This document shows, in pieces, positions 6,947 through 15,061 of a stretch of DNA of 38,072 bases. Within the stretch, counting starts at the first letter, position 1. Each line of letters opens with the position of its first letter. The notes under the pieces are model-generated. The model saw only the letters and a list, made by a program, of their open reading frames with translations. It was not told the DNA's origin and did not search any database. The translations under genes and the position numbers were made by a program. Origin of the DNA: Arthrobacter sp. HY1533. GTDB lineage: Bacteria; Actinomycetota; Actinomycetes; Actinomycetales; Micrococcaceae. Location: contig NZ_JANKZF010000031.1 of the NCBI RefSeq assembly GCF_027568515.1, positions 1 through 38,072 of the forward strand, in the 5' to 3' direction.

Positions 6947-7372
6947 ATGGTTGATTCCCTGAGCAGGGAACAGCGCAGCCGCGTCATGTCCCACATCCAC
7001 AGCAAGGACACCAAGCCGGAAATGCTGGTGCGCCGGCTGCTGTTTGCGCAGGGCTACCGCTACCGGCTCCATGCCAGGGACCTGCCCGGCACCCCGGACC
7101 TGGTGTTCCGCGGCCGCCGCCTGGCCGTCTTTGTCAACGGATGCTTTTGGCACTCACACGGCTGCCCCAATGGCACCCACAAACCGGCCACCAACGCCGA
7201 GTTTTGGGAAGCCAAGCGCACACGGACGGTGGAACGCGACGAACAGGCCCTTGCTGCCCTGGCCGGCAGTGGTTGGCGAACCGTCACTGTGTGGGAATGC
7301 GAGCTGGCGGACCTGGACGCCGTGGCCACTGTGCTCCACGACGCCCTGGGCCCGCCGCGCCTGCACGGTTGA
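6947..7372 (+). CDS. vsr: Very-short-patch mismatch repair endonuclease
   Basis: 141 residues with the full Vsr signature. Vsr nicks beside T:G mismatches that arise when 5-methylcytosine deaminates. Using the E. coli numbering I recall, the catalytic D51 (GTPDLVF), H69 and the stacking pair F67-W68 (GCFWHSHGC) are present. The structural zinc ligands are C66, H71, C73 and C118 (VWECEL). The N-terminus (SREQRSRVMSHIHSKDTKPE) is typical. The enzyme should be active, yet no cytosine-5 methyltransferase gene is in the window; Vsr normally accompanies Dcm-like enzymes. The start is supported by the leaderless promoter. It is convergent with the MFS gene, 8 bp apart. Confidence 0.95.
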   Translation: MVDSLSREQRSRVMSHIHSKDTKPEMLVRRLLFAQGYRYRLHARDLPGTPDLVFRGRRLAVFVNGCFWHSHGCPNGTHKPATNAEFWEAKRTRTVERDEQALAALAGSGWRTVTVWECELADLDAVATVLHDALGPPRLHG

Positions 7373-7380
7373 ATCCTGTC

Positions 7381-8757
7381 TCAGCCCGCCTTCGGCACTA
7401 TGAACACCGGGTTGCGGGCGCTGCGGAAGTTGAAGCGCAGGGCCAGCTGGCCGCGCTTGGCCAGCACCAGCCCAATCACCACCGCGGCGAGGGCAGGCAT
7501 GCCGCCAGCCACCACGGTTGCCCATTGCACACCCCACTGCTCGGCCAGCCAGCCCATGAGCGGGCCACCCAGGGCCTGGCCGCCAATGAGCACCATGATG
7601 TACAGGCTCATGACGCGTCCGCGGATGGCCACGTTCGTGGACATCTGCACAAGCTGGTTGGCGCTGGTCAGAAACAGCAGCGAGGCAAAGCCCGACACAA
7701 CCATGACGGCGCCGAAGGAGACCATGTTCGGTGCCAGCGAGGCAACCATGAGCAGCACGCCGTAGGCCCCGGCGGCGGACATGACCCCGCGCAGGCGCAG
7801 TGTGGCAAAGCGGGTGGAGGCCAGCGCCCCGCCCAGGGCGCCGAGCGCAACGAGCGTGTTCAGCAGGCCGTAGCCTCCGGCACCGGCGTCGAAAATGTCA
7901 TTGGCATAGGCGGTCATCAGCACCGGCAGGCTCAGGCCAAAGACGGCGAAGACGGCTGCCATGACGGCCGGCCAGAAGATGGTGGGCTTGCGCAGCGCAT
8001 AGCGCACGCCTTCCATGAGCTGTCCCTTGGCCCGCTTGACCGGCGGCATCTTGACGAGTTCGCCGGGCCGGATCAGCATCAGCGAGACCACTGTGATGGT
8101 GCAGGCCAGGGCATTGGCGGCGAACGCCCAGCCGCCGCCCACGGCCATGATCAAGATGCCGCTGACGGCCGGACCCACCATGCCGCCCAGCTGGAAGATG
8201 GAGGAGTTCAGGCTGATGGCGTTGCGCAGCTGCGCCGGGCCAACCAGCTCGTTTACAAAGACCTGGCGGGCGGGCTGGTCGGCCACCACCACCAGGCCCA
8301 GCACAAAGGCGATGAGGTAGATGTGCCAGACCTCGAGGTTCCCTGTCAGTGCCAGCACGGCCATGATCGCGGCCAACACACCGGCGGCGGCCTGGCTGAT
8401 CATCAGGATCAAGCGCTTGGAATAGCGGTCGGCCAGTATGCCGCCCAGCGGCATGAGCACCAGGGAGGGGATGAACTGCATGAAAACAGTGATGCCCACG
8501 GCAGTGACGGAGCCGGAGAGTTCCAGCACCATCCAGTCCTGGGCCACGCGCTGCATCCACAAGGCAATGACGGCCACAATATTGGCCGTGGCAAAGATGC
8601 GGTAATTGCGGATCTTGAGGGAAGAGAATGTTTGACTCCACGGCGGGCGTGTTGTCACGAGGTTGATGGGGGCTGTCAGGGCTGCATTCTGGGGCGCTGC
8701 GGGGGGAGTCAACGGTCTGGTCCTGGGACTCGGGGGCGGAGAAGCCTTACCCTTCAA
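7381..8757 (-). CDS. MFS exporter (EntS/MFS_3-like)
   Basis: Up to 458 residues with about 12 membrane segments. Segments such as LKIRNYRIFATANIVAVIALWMQ and the loop GGILADRYSKRLILM match the MFS_3 branch (enterobactin exporter EntS-like), which covers siderophore, drug and macrolide exporters. The substrate is unknown. The longest reading starts with TTG at 8757 without a good ribosome site; the first 35-40 residues are Pro/Ala-rich and poorly constrained, so the true start may lie further in. The gene is divergent from the LysR gene at 8840 across 82 bp containing a palindrome, so that LysR protein probably controls it. Confidence 0.85.
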   Translation of the reverse strand: MKGKASPPPSPRTRPLTPPAAPQNAALTAPINLVTTRPPWSQTFSSLKIRNYRIFATANIVAVIALWMQRVAQDWMVLELSGSVTAVGITVFMQFIPSLVLMPLGGILADRYSKRLILMISQAAAGVLAAIMAVLALTGNLEVWHIYLIAFVLGLVVVADQPARQVFVNELVGPAQLRNAISLNSSIFQLGGMVGPAVSGILIMAVGGGWAFAANALACTITVVSLMLIRPGELVKMPPVKRAKGQLMEGVRYALRKPTIFWPAVMAAVFAVFGLSLPVLMTAYANDIFDAGAGGYGLLNTLVALGALGGALASTRFATLRLRGVMSAAGAYGVLLMVASLAPNMVSFGAVMVVSGFASLLFLTSANQLVQMSTNVAIRGRVMSLYIMVLIGGQALGGPLMGWLAEQWGVQWATVVAGGMPALAAVVIGLVLAKRGQLALRFNFRSARNPVFIVPKAG

Positions 8758-8804
8758 CCATAGGTCGGCCGCAGCTATGCTGAAAGTGTATGATCCCTAT
8801 AAAT

Positions 8805-8825
8805 ACTATTGAGATCCATAATAGT
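8805..8825. promoter_or_regulatory. Candidate LysR operator (T-N11-A box)
   Basis: Perfect inverted repeat ACTATT (8805-8810), 9 bp, AATAGT (8820-8825), containing the T-N11-A core (T8809/A8821) of LysR-type regulators. It lies between the divergent MFS and LysR genes, 14 bp before the LysR start. Confidence 0.6.
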
Positions 8826-8839
8826 GCCGAGGAAATGCC

Positions 8840-9715
8840 ATGCCTGATGCGCCCACTTTTGACCCGGTCCAGCTCAAGAGCTTCCTGGCCCTGGCCGAGA
8901 CCCGCAATTTCACCCGGGCCGCGGAACGGCTGGGAATCAGCCAGCCCACGGTCAGCCAGCACGTGCGGAAACTGGAGCAGGCCGCGGGCCGCATCCTGGT
9001 CACCCGCGACACCCGCGAGCTTCGCCTGACCGACAACGGCGACGCCATGGCCGGCTTTGCCCGCTCCATCCTGGCCGCGAACGACGCCGCCATCCGCTAC
9101 TTCTCCGGCGCCGCCATGCGCGGCCGGCTCCGCTTTGGCACGGCCGACGACCTCGCCATTACGGGCCTGCCCCGGATCCTGCGCGAGTTCCGCCAGCTGT
9201 ACCCGCAGATCAACCTGGAGCTCACCGTCAGCCAGAGCGACCAGCTGCACCGACGGTTGAAGGCAGGGGCGCTGGACCTGGTGTTTGTGAAGTGGGTGTC
9301 CGGCGCGCAGGAGGGCGAGGTGGTCAAGCAGGACACCTTTGCCTGGGTGGGCCTGGAGCAGACGGTGCTGGAACCCGGCGCACCGGTTCCGGTTATCGCC
9401 TACCCGGCCCCCAGCCTTAGCCGCAAGCTGGCCCTCGACGCCCTGGAGAATGCCGGCCGCACGTGGCGGGTCACGTGCACCACCAAGCAGATCAGCGGGG
9501 TCCTTGCCGCGCTCCGGGCCGGGATCGGCATCGCCGTCATGCCCACCTCGCTCATCCCCGAGGACCTGAAAGTCATCACGAAGCGCTTCGACCTGCCGCC
9601 CGTGGGCGACGTCGACTTCACGCTGATCCGCAACCCGCACGCCAACACCGAGGTGGTGGACGCCCTGACCCGGGCCATCATGGGCCGCAAGCTCACGCCC
9701 GTGAGCCGGCGGTAA
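8840..9715 (+). CDS. LysR-family transcriptional regulator
   Basis: 291 residues, ATG with GAGGA 6 bp upstream. A winged helix-turn-helix is at residues 8-66 (LKSFLALAETRNFTRAAERLG and SQPTVSQHVRKLEQAAG), followed by a periplasmic-binding-protein-like effector domain starting about residue 95 (GRLRFGTADDLA). The effector cannot be deduced. A palindrome with LysR-box geometry lies just upstream, between this gene and the divergent exporter, the usual layout for autoregulation plus control of the neighbour. Confidence 0.93.
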   Translation: MPDAPTFDPVQLKSFLALAETRNFTRAAERLGISQPTVSQHVRKLEQAAGRILVTRDTRELRLTDNGDAMAGFARSILAANDAAIRYFSGAAMRGRLRFGTADDLAITGLPRILREFRQLYPQINLELTVSQSDQLHRRLKAGALDLVFVKWVSGAQEGEVVKQDTFAWVGLEQTVLEPGAPVPVIAYPAPSLSRKLALDALENAGRTWRVTCTTKQISGVLAALRAGIGIAVMPTSLIPEDLKVITKRFDLPPVGDVDFTLIRNPHANTEVVDALTRAIMGRKLTPVSRR

Positions 9716-9763
9716 TCAAGGTCACAGCTTCCTGTTGACCCGGAGCGGTAGAATTGACCCGTT

Positions 9764-10174
9764 ATGAACCGAACCATGTTTAAGTCCAAGATCCACCGCG
9801 CCACCGTGACCCACGCGGACCTGCACTACGTAGGTTCGGTCACCGTCGACGCCGATCTCCTGGACGCCGCGGACATCCTCCCCGGCGAGCTGGTCTCCAT
9901 TGTGGACATCACCAACGGTGCCCGGCTGGAGACGTACACCATTGCGGGCGAGCGCGGCTCGGGCGTCATTGGCATCAACGGCGCTGCGGCCCACCTGGTG
10001 GGCGTTGGCGACCTGGTCATCCTGATCACCTATGCCCAGATGAACGACGCCGAGGCGCGCGACTACGTGCCCACGGTGGTTCACGTCGATGCCGGCAACG
10101 CAATCGTCAAGCTGGGCACAGATCCCGCCGAGGCCATCACCGAGGGGCTGCTCCGCCCCGCCTACGCGCTGTAG
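9764..10174 (+). CDS. panD: Aspartate 1-decarboxylase proenzyme
   Basis: 136 residues. PanD decarboxylates L-aspartate to beta-alanine for pantothenate and coenzyme A. The self-cleavage site is YVGSVTVD: cleavage between G24 and S25 makes the pyruvoyl cofactor from S25, the same position as in E. coli. H11, K9 and the [16 protein letters not shown] segment are characteristic. A TAGAAT box at 9749 lies 9 bp before the ATG, implying a very short leader. No other pantothenate genes are adjacent. Confidence 0.97.
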   Translation: MNRTMFKSKIHRATVTHADLHYVGSVTVDADLLDAADILPGELVSIVDITNGARLETYTIAGERGSGVIGINGAAAHLVGVGDLVILITYAQMNDAEARDYVPTVVHVDAGNAIVKLGTDPAEAITEGLLRPAYAL

Positions 10175-10180
10175 CCCCAG

Positions 10181-10269
10181 GCACAACCGCACCTTCCTCG
10201 CATGACCGCACCTTTCCCGCTTGCCCGTGGGGTCCTGACACCGGTCAAGCGCAAAAGGTGCGGTTGTGC
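10181..10269. repeat. Long inverted repeat after panD with a third arm copy
   Basis: GCACAACCGCACCTT (10181-10195) is an exact inverted repeat of 10255-10269. Between them, ACCGCACCTTT (10205-10215) can pair with the same right arm (10254-10264), extended by CGCTTG (10218-10223) with CAAGCG (10246-10251). The two left arms therefore compete for one right arm. The right arm ends 20 bp before the -10 box of the AEC gene. It could be a panD terminator, an attenuator-like switch, or a dispersed intergenic repeat. Confidence 0.6.
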
Positions 10270-10289
10270 GCGCGGGGTCCCGGCCTCAC

Positions 10290-10295
10290 TATGCT
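10290..10295 (+). promoter_or_regulatory. -10 box of the leaderless AEC gene
   Basis: TATGCT is followed by exactly 6 nt and then GTG 10302. There is no ribosome site, so a leaderless transcript beginning at the GTG is likely. Confidence 0.55.
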
Positions 10296-10301
10296 GGAGT
10301 G

Positions 10302-11228
10302 GTGCTGGCCGTCATCGAAGGATTCTCCGTTGTCTGGCTCGTCATTGCCGTCGGCTGGTTTGTGGGCCGCCGGAAAGTCCTGGGCGACAACGCCCAGCTG
10401 GTGTTGAGCCGCCTTTCCTTCTTTGTGGCCAGCCCGGCCCTGCTTGTGGAAACCCTGGCCAGGGCCGATCTCCACACTGTTTTTGCCGGACCGCTCCTGG
10501 TGGCCGCCGGCAGTGCCATCATCACGGCCGCCACATTCTTGCTGATTGTGAAGTTCTGGCTCAGGCGCTCCCTGGCCGAGTCCCTGCTGTCCGCCATGTC
10601 CTCGGCCACGGCCAACGCGGCAAACCTCGGCATCCCCATCGCCGCCTACGTGCTGGGCGATGCGGCCCTGATCGCGCCAGTGCTGGTGTTCCAGCTGGCC
10701 TTCTGGACGCCCGTCTACCTCATGCTGCTGGACGGCCTCACGAGCGGCCGGCGCGCCACGCCCGGGAGGGTGCTGCTGCAGATCACCAGCAACCCCATGA
10801 TCCTGGGCACCGCAGCCGGCCTGGTGCTGGCCGCTACGGGCTGGTCGCTGCCCAATCTGGTGGCCGAGCCCCTGCACCTGATTGCAGGCGCAGCCATCCC
10901 GGCCATCCTCATCTCCTTCGGCATGTCGCTGGGCACCTCCAAGCCCCTGTCTGCCGCGGACGGCAGGCGCCCCGACATCCTGCTGACCACGGCCTTCAAG
11001 CTGATCCTGCACCCGCTGGTGGCCTACCTGCTGGGTCACTTTGCCTTGGGGATGGAAGGCGCGGCACTGTTCGCCGTGGTGGTCGCCGCCTCGCTGCCCA
11101 CGGCACAAAACGTGTACGTGGCGGCCCAGCGCTACCAGGTTGGCGTGGCCGTGGCCAAGGACACCGTGCTGGCCACCACCATCCTGGCCATACCGGCAAT
11201 GTTTGGAGTTGCCTTCCTTCTGGGATGA
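10302..11228 (+). CDS. AEC-family permease (auxin efflux carrier type)
   Basis: 308 residues from GTG 10302, a start chosen because it sits exactly 6 nt after a TATGCT box; an in-frame GTG at 10266 lies inside the inverted repeat and is less likely. About ten hydrophobic segments follow the AEC pattern, with FSVVWLVIAVGWFVGRRKVLG at the start and an internal ATANAANLGIPIAAYVLG segment holding the conserved Asn/Pro residues. AEC members move organic anions such as malate, malonate or amino-acid derivatives; the substrate here is unknown. The next gene (DUF853 ATPase) starts 19 bp after the stop with its own apparent leaderless promoter. Confidence 0.88.
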   Translation: MLAVIEGFSVVWLVIAVGWFVGRRKVLGDNAQLVLSRLSFFVASPALLVETLARADLHTVFAGPLLVAAGSAIITAATFLLIVKFWLRRSLAESLLSAMSSATANAANLGIPIAAYVLGDAALIAPVLVFQLAFWTPVYLMLLDGLTSGRRATPGRVLLQITSNPMILGTAAGLVLAATGWSLPNLVAEPLHLIAGAAIPAILISFGMSLGTSKPLSAADGRRPDILLTTAFKLILHPLVAYLLGHFALGMEGAALFAVVVAASLPTAQNVYVAAQRYQVGVAVAKDTVLATTILAIPAMFGVAFLLG

Positions 11229-11235
11229 CGCGCGG

Positions 11236-11241
11236 TACGCT
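11236..11241 (+). promoter_or_regulatory. -10 box of the leaderless HerA-like gene
   Basis: TACGCT, 6 nt, then ATG 11248, with no ribosome site. The -35 region is unclear because it overlaps the end of the AEC gene. Confidence 0.5.
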
Positions 11242-11247
11242 TTCGTT

Positions 11248-12846
11248 ATGGCTACCAAGACCCCTGCAGAGATGATCGCCGAGCTCCAGGCCGGCTACAC
11301 GTTCACCGGCGCCAGCATTGCCCTCGGCGCTGCAATGGTGGGCGGCGAAATCCACCCCGAGGCGCAGGTTTCCCTGCCCCTGGCCATGATGAACCGGCAC
11401 GGCCTGGTGGCCGGCGCCACGGGAACCGGCAAGACAGTCACCTTGCACATGATGGCCGAGCAGCTCTCCACGGCTGGCGTGCCTGTATTCATGGCAGACA
11501 TCAAGGGCGACCTCACAGGCCTGGCCACGGCGGCCGAGGGCAGCGAGAAACTCACGGCACGCACCCAGGCGCTGGGGCAGACGTGGGAGTCCAAGGCCTT
11601 CCCGGTGGAGTTCCTGGCCCTGGGCGGCAACGGCAACGGTGTCCCCGTCCGCGCCACCATCACCTCCTTCGGCCCCATCCTGCTGGCCCGCGTGCTGGAC
11701 TTGAACGAAACGCAGGAATCCAGCCTGCAGCTCGTGTTCCACTACGCCGACACCAAGGGCCTGGAACTGTACGACCTGAAGGACCTGCGCGCCGTCATCC
11801 AGTTCCTCAGCTCCGATGAGGGCAAGGACGACCTGGCTGAGCTGGGTGGGCTGTCCAAGGCCACGGCCGGCGTCATCCTGCGCAACCTGATCACCCTCGA
11901 CGCCCAGGGCATGGGCCAATTCTTCGGCATGCCCGAGTTCGACACCGCCGAACTCCTGCGCACCGCACCCGACGGCCGCGGCGTCATCACCTGCCTGGAA
12001 CTGCCCAGCATCCAGGACAAACCCCTTCTTTTCTCCACTTTCCTGATGTGGATGCTGGCCGACCTTTTCCGGGACCTGCCCGAGGTGGGCGACGCCGACA
12101 AGCCCAAGCTGGTCTTCTTCTTTGACGAGGCGCACCTGTTGTTCAACGGCGCAAGCAAGGCGTTCCTGACAGCCATCACCCAAACGGTGCGGCTCATCCG
12201 TTCCAAGGGCGTGGGCATCTTCTTCGTCACCCAGACCCCCAAGGACGTCCCGGCGGATGTCCTTGCCCAGTTGGCCAACCGCGTCCAGCACGCACTGCGC
12301 GCCTTCACACCTGAAGATGCAAAGGCACTCAAGGCCACCGTCTCCACCTTCCCGGTCACCGACTATGACCTGGCCGAGGTCCTGACCAGCGCCGGCATTG
12401 GCGAGGCAGTGGTGACTGTCATGAATGAAAACGGCGCCCCCACACCGGTGGCCCTGACCCGCCTGCGCGCCCCCGGTTCCGTCATGGGGCCCAGCTCTCC
12501 GGAAACCGTCCAGTCCGTCATCGCCGCATCGGCCCTGCTGCCCACGTACGGCACGGCCGTGGACCCGGTCTCCGCGTACGAAAAGCTGGAAAACCAGGCG
12601 GCGGCCGCCGCAGCCCCGGCACCCAGCACGGGACCGGCCGTTGGCACCCCGCTGCCCCCGCCTCCCCCCGTTGAACTGCCTGCCCCCTCGAACGACGGCG
12701 GCGGGCTGGGTGGGGAAGTCATGGGCGCCTTGGGTGGCGCCCTGGGCGGCGGGCTCAAGAGCATGGTCCGCTCCATGGGCAGCTCCCTGGGACGGAACCT
12801 CATGCGCGACATCTTCGGCACCGCGCCACGGAAGCGCCGCCGCTGA
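11248..12846 (+). CDS. HerA-like P-loop ATPase (DUF853, YjgR type)
   Basis: 532 residues. Walker A GATGTGKT is at 56-63 and Walker B with DEAH (VFFFDEAHLLF) at about 290-300. IDKPLLFSTFLMWML-type and FFVTQTPKDVPADVLAQLANRVQHALR segments match the HerA/FtsK-like superfamily DUF853. These are hexameric ATPases of uncertain role, possibly DNA or protein translocation. The C-terminal 110 residues are low complexity (Ala/Pro, then Gly-rich) and end in a basic patch APRKRRR, an actinobacterial extension. No NurA-type nuclease partner is adjacent, so the archaeal HerA-NurA repair role should not be assumed. Confidence 0.9.
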   Translation: MATKTPAEMIAELQAGYTFTGASIALGAAMVGGEIHPEAQVSLPLAMMNRHGLVAGATGTGKTVTLHMMAEQLSTAGVPVFMADIKGDLTGLATAAEGSEKLTARTQALGQTWESKAFPVEFLALGGNGNGVPVRATITSFGPILLARVLDLNETQESSLQLVFHYADTKGLELYDLKDLRAVIQFLSSDEGKDDLAELGGLSKATAGVILRNLITLDAQGMGQFFGMPEFDTAELLRTAPDGRGVITCLELPSIQDKPLLFSTFLMWMLADLFRDLPEVGDADKPKLVFFFDEAHLLFNGASKAFLTAITQTVRLIRSKGVGIFFVTQTPKDVPADVLAQLANRVQHALRAFTPEDAKALKATVSTFPVTDYDLAEVLTSAGIGEAVVTVMNENGAPTPVALTRLRAPGSVMGPSSPETVQSVIAASALLPTYGTAVDPVSAYEKLENQAAAAAAPAPSTGPAVGTPLPPPPPVELPAPSNDGGGLGGEVMGALGGALGGGLKSMVRSMGSSLGRNLMRDIFGTAPRKRRR

Positions 12847-12928
12847 GCGGGCCCGGGAGGACGATATCGCGCATCTGACGGACTACCGGATTCCTGCCGA
12901 CGCGCCCGTTGACGCTACAGTGGACGGA

Positions 12929-13915
12929 GTGAAGAACGGGACCCAGCTGATCAAGATTGCCACCACCTGGCTGCTGATCTTCATGCTGGCCCTGGCTGCC
13001 GCCATCGTGACCATCACAGTGGTCAATGGCCGGGAGTTCGGCCCGGAGAAGACAGTTGCCCACTATTTGCAGGCGCTGCGGGACGGCGACGGGGCCAAGG
13101 CCCTTGGCCTGTTGCAGGCCAAGTTGCCTGACGCCAATGCGGCGGCCCTGGACGGGCCTGCCCTGGCCAAGTCGCAGGAAGCCCTGGAGAACGTGAGCGT
13201 CGGGGAGGCCGTCGACGCGCCCGAGGGCCGGAAGCGCGTCAGCGTCAACTACACCATTGCGGGCACCGCGCTGGCCTCGGACTTCACGCTTGAGCCGGGT
13301 CCGCGCCAATGGCTGTTCTTTGACAGCTGGACAATGGTTCCCACAACACTGCCCAGCATCCACGCCTCGGTGGTGAACGCCAACCAGGCCAGCATCAACG
13401 GTGTCGACGCCAACATGCCCGACGGCCACAACTCCTTCGCCGTGTTCTACCCGGGCAACTACGAGCTGGAATACCGTTCACCATTGTTTGCGGCGCCGCC
13501 CGTGACGCGCAACGTGACCTCGGCTGCCCAGCCGGTTCCCGCCGTCGGGCTTTCCACCGGCCCCACCAGCGACCTCCTGGCCCAGGTGGACGGGGTGGTC
13601 CGCAAGTACCTGGACACCTGTGCCAAGCAAGCCGTGCTCATGCCCACGGGCTGCCCCATGAGCGCCGACACCGCCAACCGTGTCGCCTCCCCCATCAAAT
13701 GGTCCATTGTGGAGTACCCGACCATCACCATTTCGCCCTTTGGCGGGCAGTGGATCATGGCGCCGCTGACAGTGAAGGCCCAGGTGGGATTCCAGGAGCA
13801 GGACTTGTTCACCGGCCTGCTGCAGGATTTCAAGCATGCGGAAAACTTTGACTTCACAGCCAAGCTGGCCATCAACGGGAGCAACGTCTCGGTGACCCCG
13901 GTTCTCAGCTATTAA
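12929..13915 (+). CDS. Membrane-anchored protein of unknown function
   Basis: 328 residues if GTG 12929 is the start; GTG 12920 is an alternative. A TACAGT box lies 7 nt before 12929, favouring it as a leaderless start. A single membrane segment at residues about 9-31 (ATTWLLIFMLALAAAIVTITVV) anchors a large outer domain. The region EKTVAHYLQALRDGDGAKALGLL is typical of NTF2-like (DUF4878-type) helical openings; beta-rich sequence follows, with two cysteines in KYLDTCAKQAVLMPTGCP that could form a disulfide. No enzyme motif is seen. It follows the HerA-like gene on the same strand and converges with the SRPBCC gene, leaving 6 bp. Confidence 0.78.
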   Translation: MKNGTQLIKIATTWLLIFMLALAAAIVTITVVNGREFGPEKTVAHYLQALRDGDGAKALGLLQAKLPDANAAALDGPALAKSQEALENVSVGEAVDAPEGRKRVSVNYTIAGTALASDFTLEPGPRQWLFFDSWTMVPTTLPSIHASVVNANQASINGVDANMPDGHNSFAVFYPGNYELEYRSPLFAAPPVTRNVTSAAQPVPAVGLSTGPTSDLLAQVDGVVRKYLDTCAKQAVLMPTGCPMSADTANRVASPIKWSIVEYPTITISPFGGQWIMAPLTVKAQVGFQEQDLFTGLLQDFKHAENFDFTAKLAINGSNVSVTPVLSY

Positions 13916-13921
13916 AGACCG

Positions 13922-14347
13922 CTACCCGCCGGACCGACTCTCCGCCACCCCGGCGAGCCTTTCGGCAGCCTCTGGCAGGTAGCCGGCCACCGTGCGCCCG
14001 AAAATTCTCCCAAAGATCGGAGAGCTGGGACCGCGAAGGGTATAGGCCAGAGAAATCCGGCTGCCCATCGCTGCGGGCTCCACGGAGTAGTGGAACCGGA
14101 GGGCCGCGCCCGGAACCTGGGTCCCGTAGGACAGAAGTGCCCCAGGCTGCCAGTCGAAAATTTCATAGGGCCTGCGCCGGCCATCCAGCAAGGTCACAGT
14201 TCCTCGGCGCCCAAGTTCCAGATCGCCTTCCGCGTCGGCTGACAGGTAGCCCGGGTACCATTGCGGCCAAGCTGCGACATCCACAAGGGTTGCCCACACC
14301 GTAGCCGGTGATGCAGTGGTTTGCTGAGAGGCCTCCGTCGTGAACAT
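13922..14347 (-). CDS. SRPBCC (polyketide cyclase/START-like) protein
   Basis: 141 residues from ATG 14347, chosen because GAGGTGG lies 8 bp upstream; a GTG at 14356 would add three residues. The pattern TTASPATVWATLVDVAAWPQWYPG near the N-terminus, with the paired WPQWYPG, is the hallmark of SRPBCC helix-grip proteins, which form a deep hydrophobic ligand cavity. It probably binds a hydrophobic small molecule; enzymatic activity is not evident. It is divergent from a TetR gene, and the operator-like palindrome between them suggests ligand-controlled expression. Confidence 0.85.
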   Translation of the reverse strand: MFTTEASQQTTASPATVWATLVDVAAWPQWYPGYLSADAEGDLELGRRGTVTLLDGRRRPYEIFDWQPGALLSYGTQVPGAALRFHYSVEPAAMGSRISLAYTLRGPSSPIFGRIFGRTVAGYLPEAAERLAGVAESRSGG

Positions 14348-14369
14348 GTGGCCCACCTCGATCCAAAGT

Positions 14370-14390
14370 CATTGGAGTGAAACTCTAATG
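14370..14390. promoter_or_regulatory. Candidate TetR operator
   Basis: CATTGGAGT, GAA, ACTCTAATG (14370-14390) is a near-perfect palindrome; only one position per arm fails. It lies 4 bp before the -10 box of the TetR gene and upstream of the divergent SRPBCC gene, so bound repressor could block both promoters. Confidence 0.65.
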
Positions 14391-14393
14391 CAG

Positions 14394-14399
14394 TACATT
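14394..14399 (+). promoter_or_regulatory. -10 box of the leaderless tetR-type gene
   Basis: TACATT ends exactly 6 nt before ATG 14406. There is no ribosome site, supporting 14406 over the upstream ATG at 14388, which lies within the operator palindrome. Confidence 0.55.
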
Positions 14400-14405
14400 G
14401 TCAGA

Positions 14406-15056
14406 ATGGACCCTACGAACCCAGCTGTCAATGAGGGCCGTCCGGCCGAACTTCGGCGGGCACGCGTGGCCGCCAATCGCGCCCGCATGGTCACCGCCGC
14501 CGCAGGTCTTTTTGCGGCCAGGGGCTTCACCGGAACCACCATGGAAGCTGTCTCGGCCGCGTCCGGGATGTCCGTCCAATCCGTGTATTTTGTGTTCCAC
14601 AACAAGGCCAAGCTGCTGCAGGCCGCCTTTGACCAGGCCGCCATGGGGGCGGTGGACCCGACACCGCCCCCACAGAGCACCTGGTACCTGGCCGCCCTGC
14701 AGGCCGCCACGGCCGAGGAGGCGCTCCGGGGCCTGGTGCACGGCAACTGCCGCATCCTGCAGGGCACGGCCCCCCTCACCCTGGCGGCAGCATCCGCGGC
14801 GGCCGGCGATCCGGTCGTGGCCGAGCTGCATGCCAGGAACGAGGGCCTGCGCATGGAGGTTTTGTCAGAGATGACCCGCCAGCTGGGTGCACGCCGCAAC
14901 TTCCGTCCTGGCATGACACTGTCCAAGGCCATGGATGTTGCTTACGGCCTGTTGAGCCCCCAGTTGTTCACACTGCTGACGCAGGCGCGCGGCTGGACAC
15001 CGGAGGAGTTCGCAGACTGGGTCGCAGACTCCCTGCAGCACGAATTGTGGGGCTGA
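14406..15056 (+). CDS. TetR-family transcriptional regulator
   Basis: 216 residues. The N-terminal helix-turn-helix is clear (RMVTAAAGLFAARGFTGTTM, then VSAASGMSVQSVYFVFHNKA, roughly residues 28-74), including the typical YxxFxNKxxLL ending. The C-terminal ligand domain is variable and does not indicate the inducer. Expression is probably leaderless from the box at 14394. The adjacent palindrome and divergent SRPBCC gene make that gene the likely target. The stop is 5 bp from the convergent NHL gene. Confidence 0.92.
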   Translation: MDPTNPAVNEGRPAELRRARVAANRARMVTAAAGLFAARGFTGTTMEAVSAASGMSVQSVYFVFHNKAKLLQAAFDQAAMGAVDPTPPPQSTWYLAALQAATAEEALRGLVHGNCRILQGTAPLTLAAASAAAGDPVVAELHARNEGLRMEVLSEMTRQLGARRNFRPGMTLSKAMDVAYGLLSPQLFTLLTQARGWTPEEFADWVADSLQHELWG

Positions 15057-15061
15057 AGAAC

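Noticed and set aside
7141-8763. A 540-codon plus-strand frame over the MFS exporter
   Set aside because: It overlaps vsr and is antisense to a recognisable transporter; its composition (His/Gln/Gly-rich) is typical of antisense frames in GC-rich DNA.
11248-12846. HerA-NurA type DNA repair or anti-phage system
   Set aside because: The ATPase belongs to the DUF853 branch and has no NurA, SIR2 or nuclease neighbour; the adjacent genes are a permease and an unknown membrane protein.
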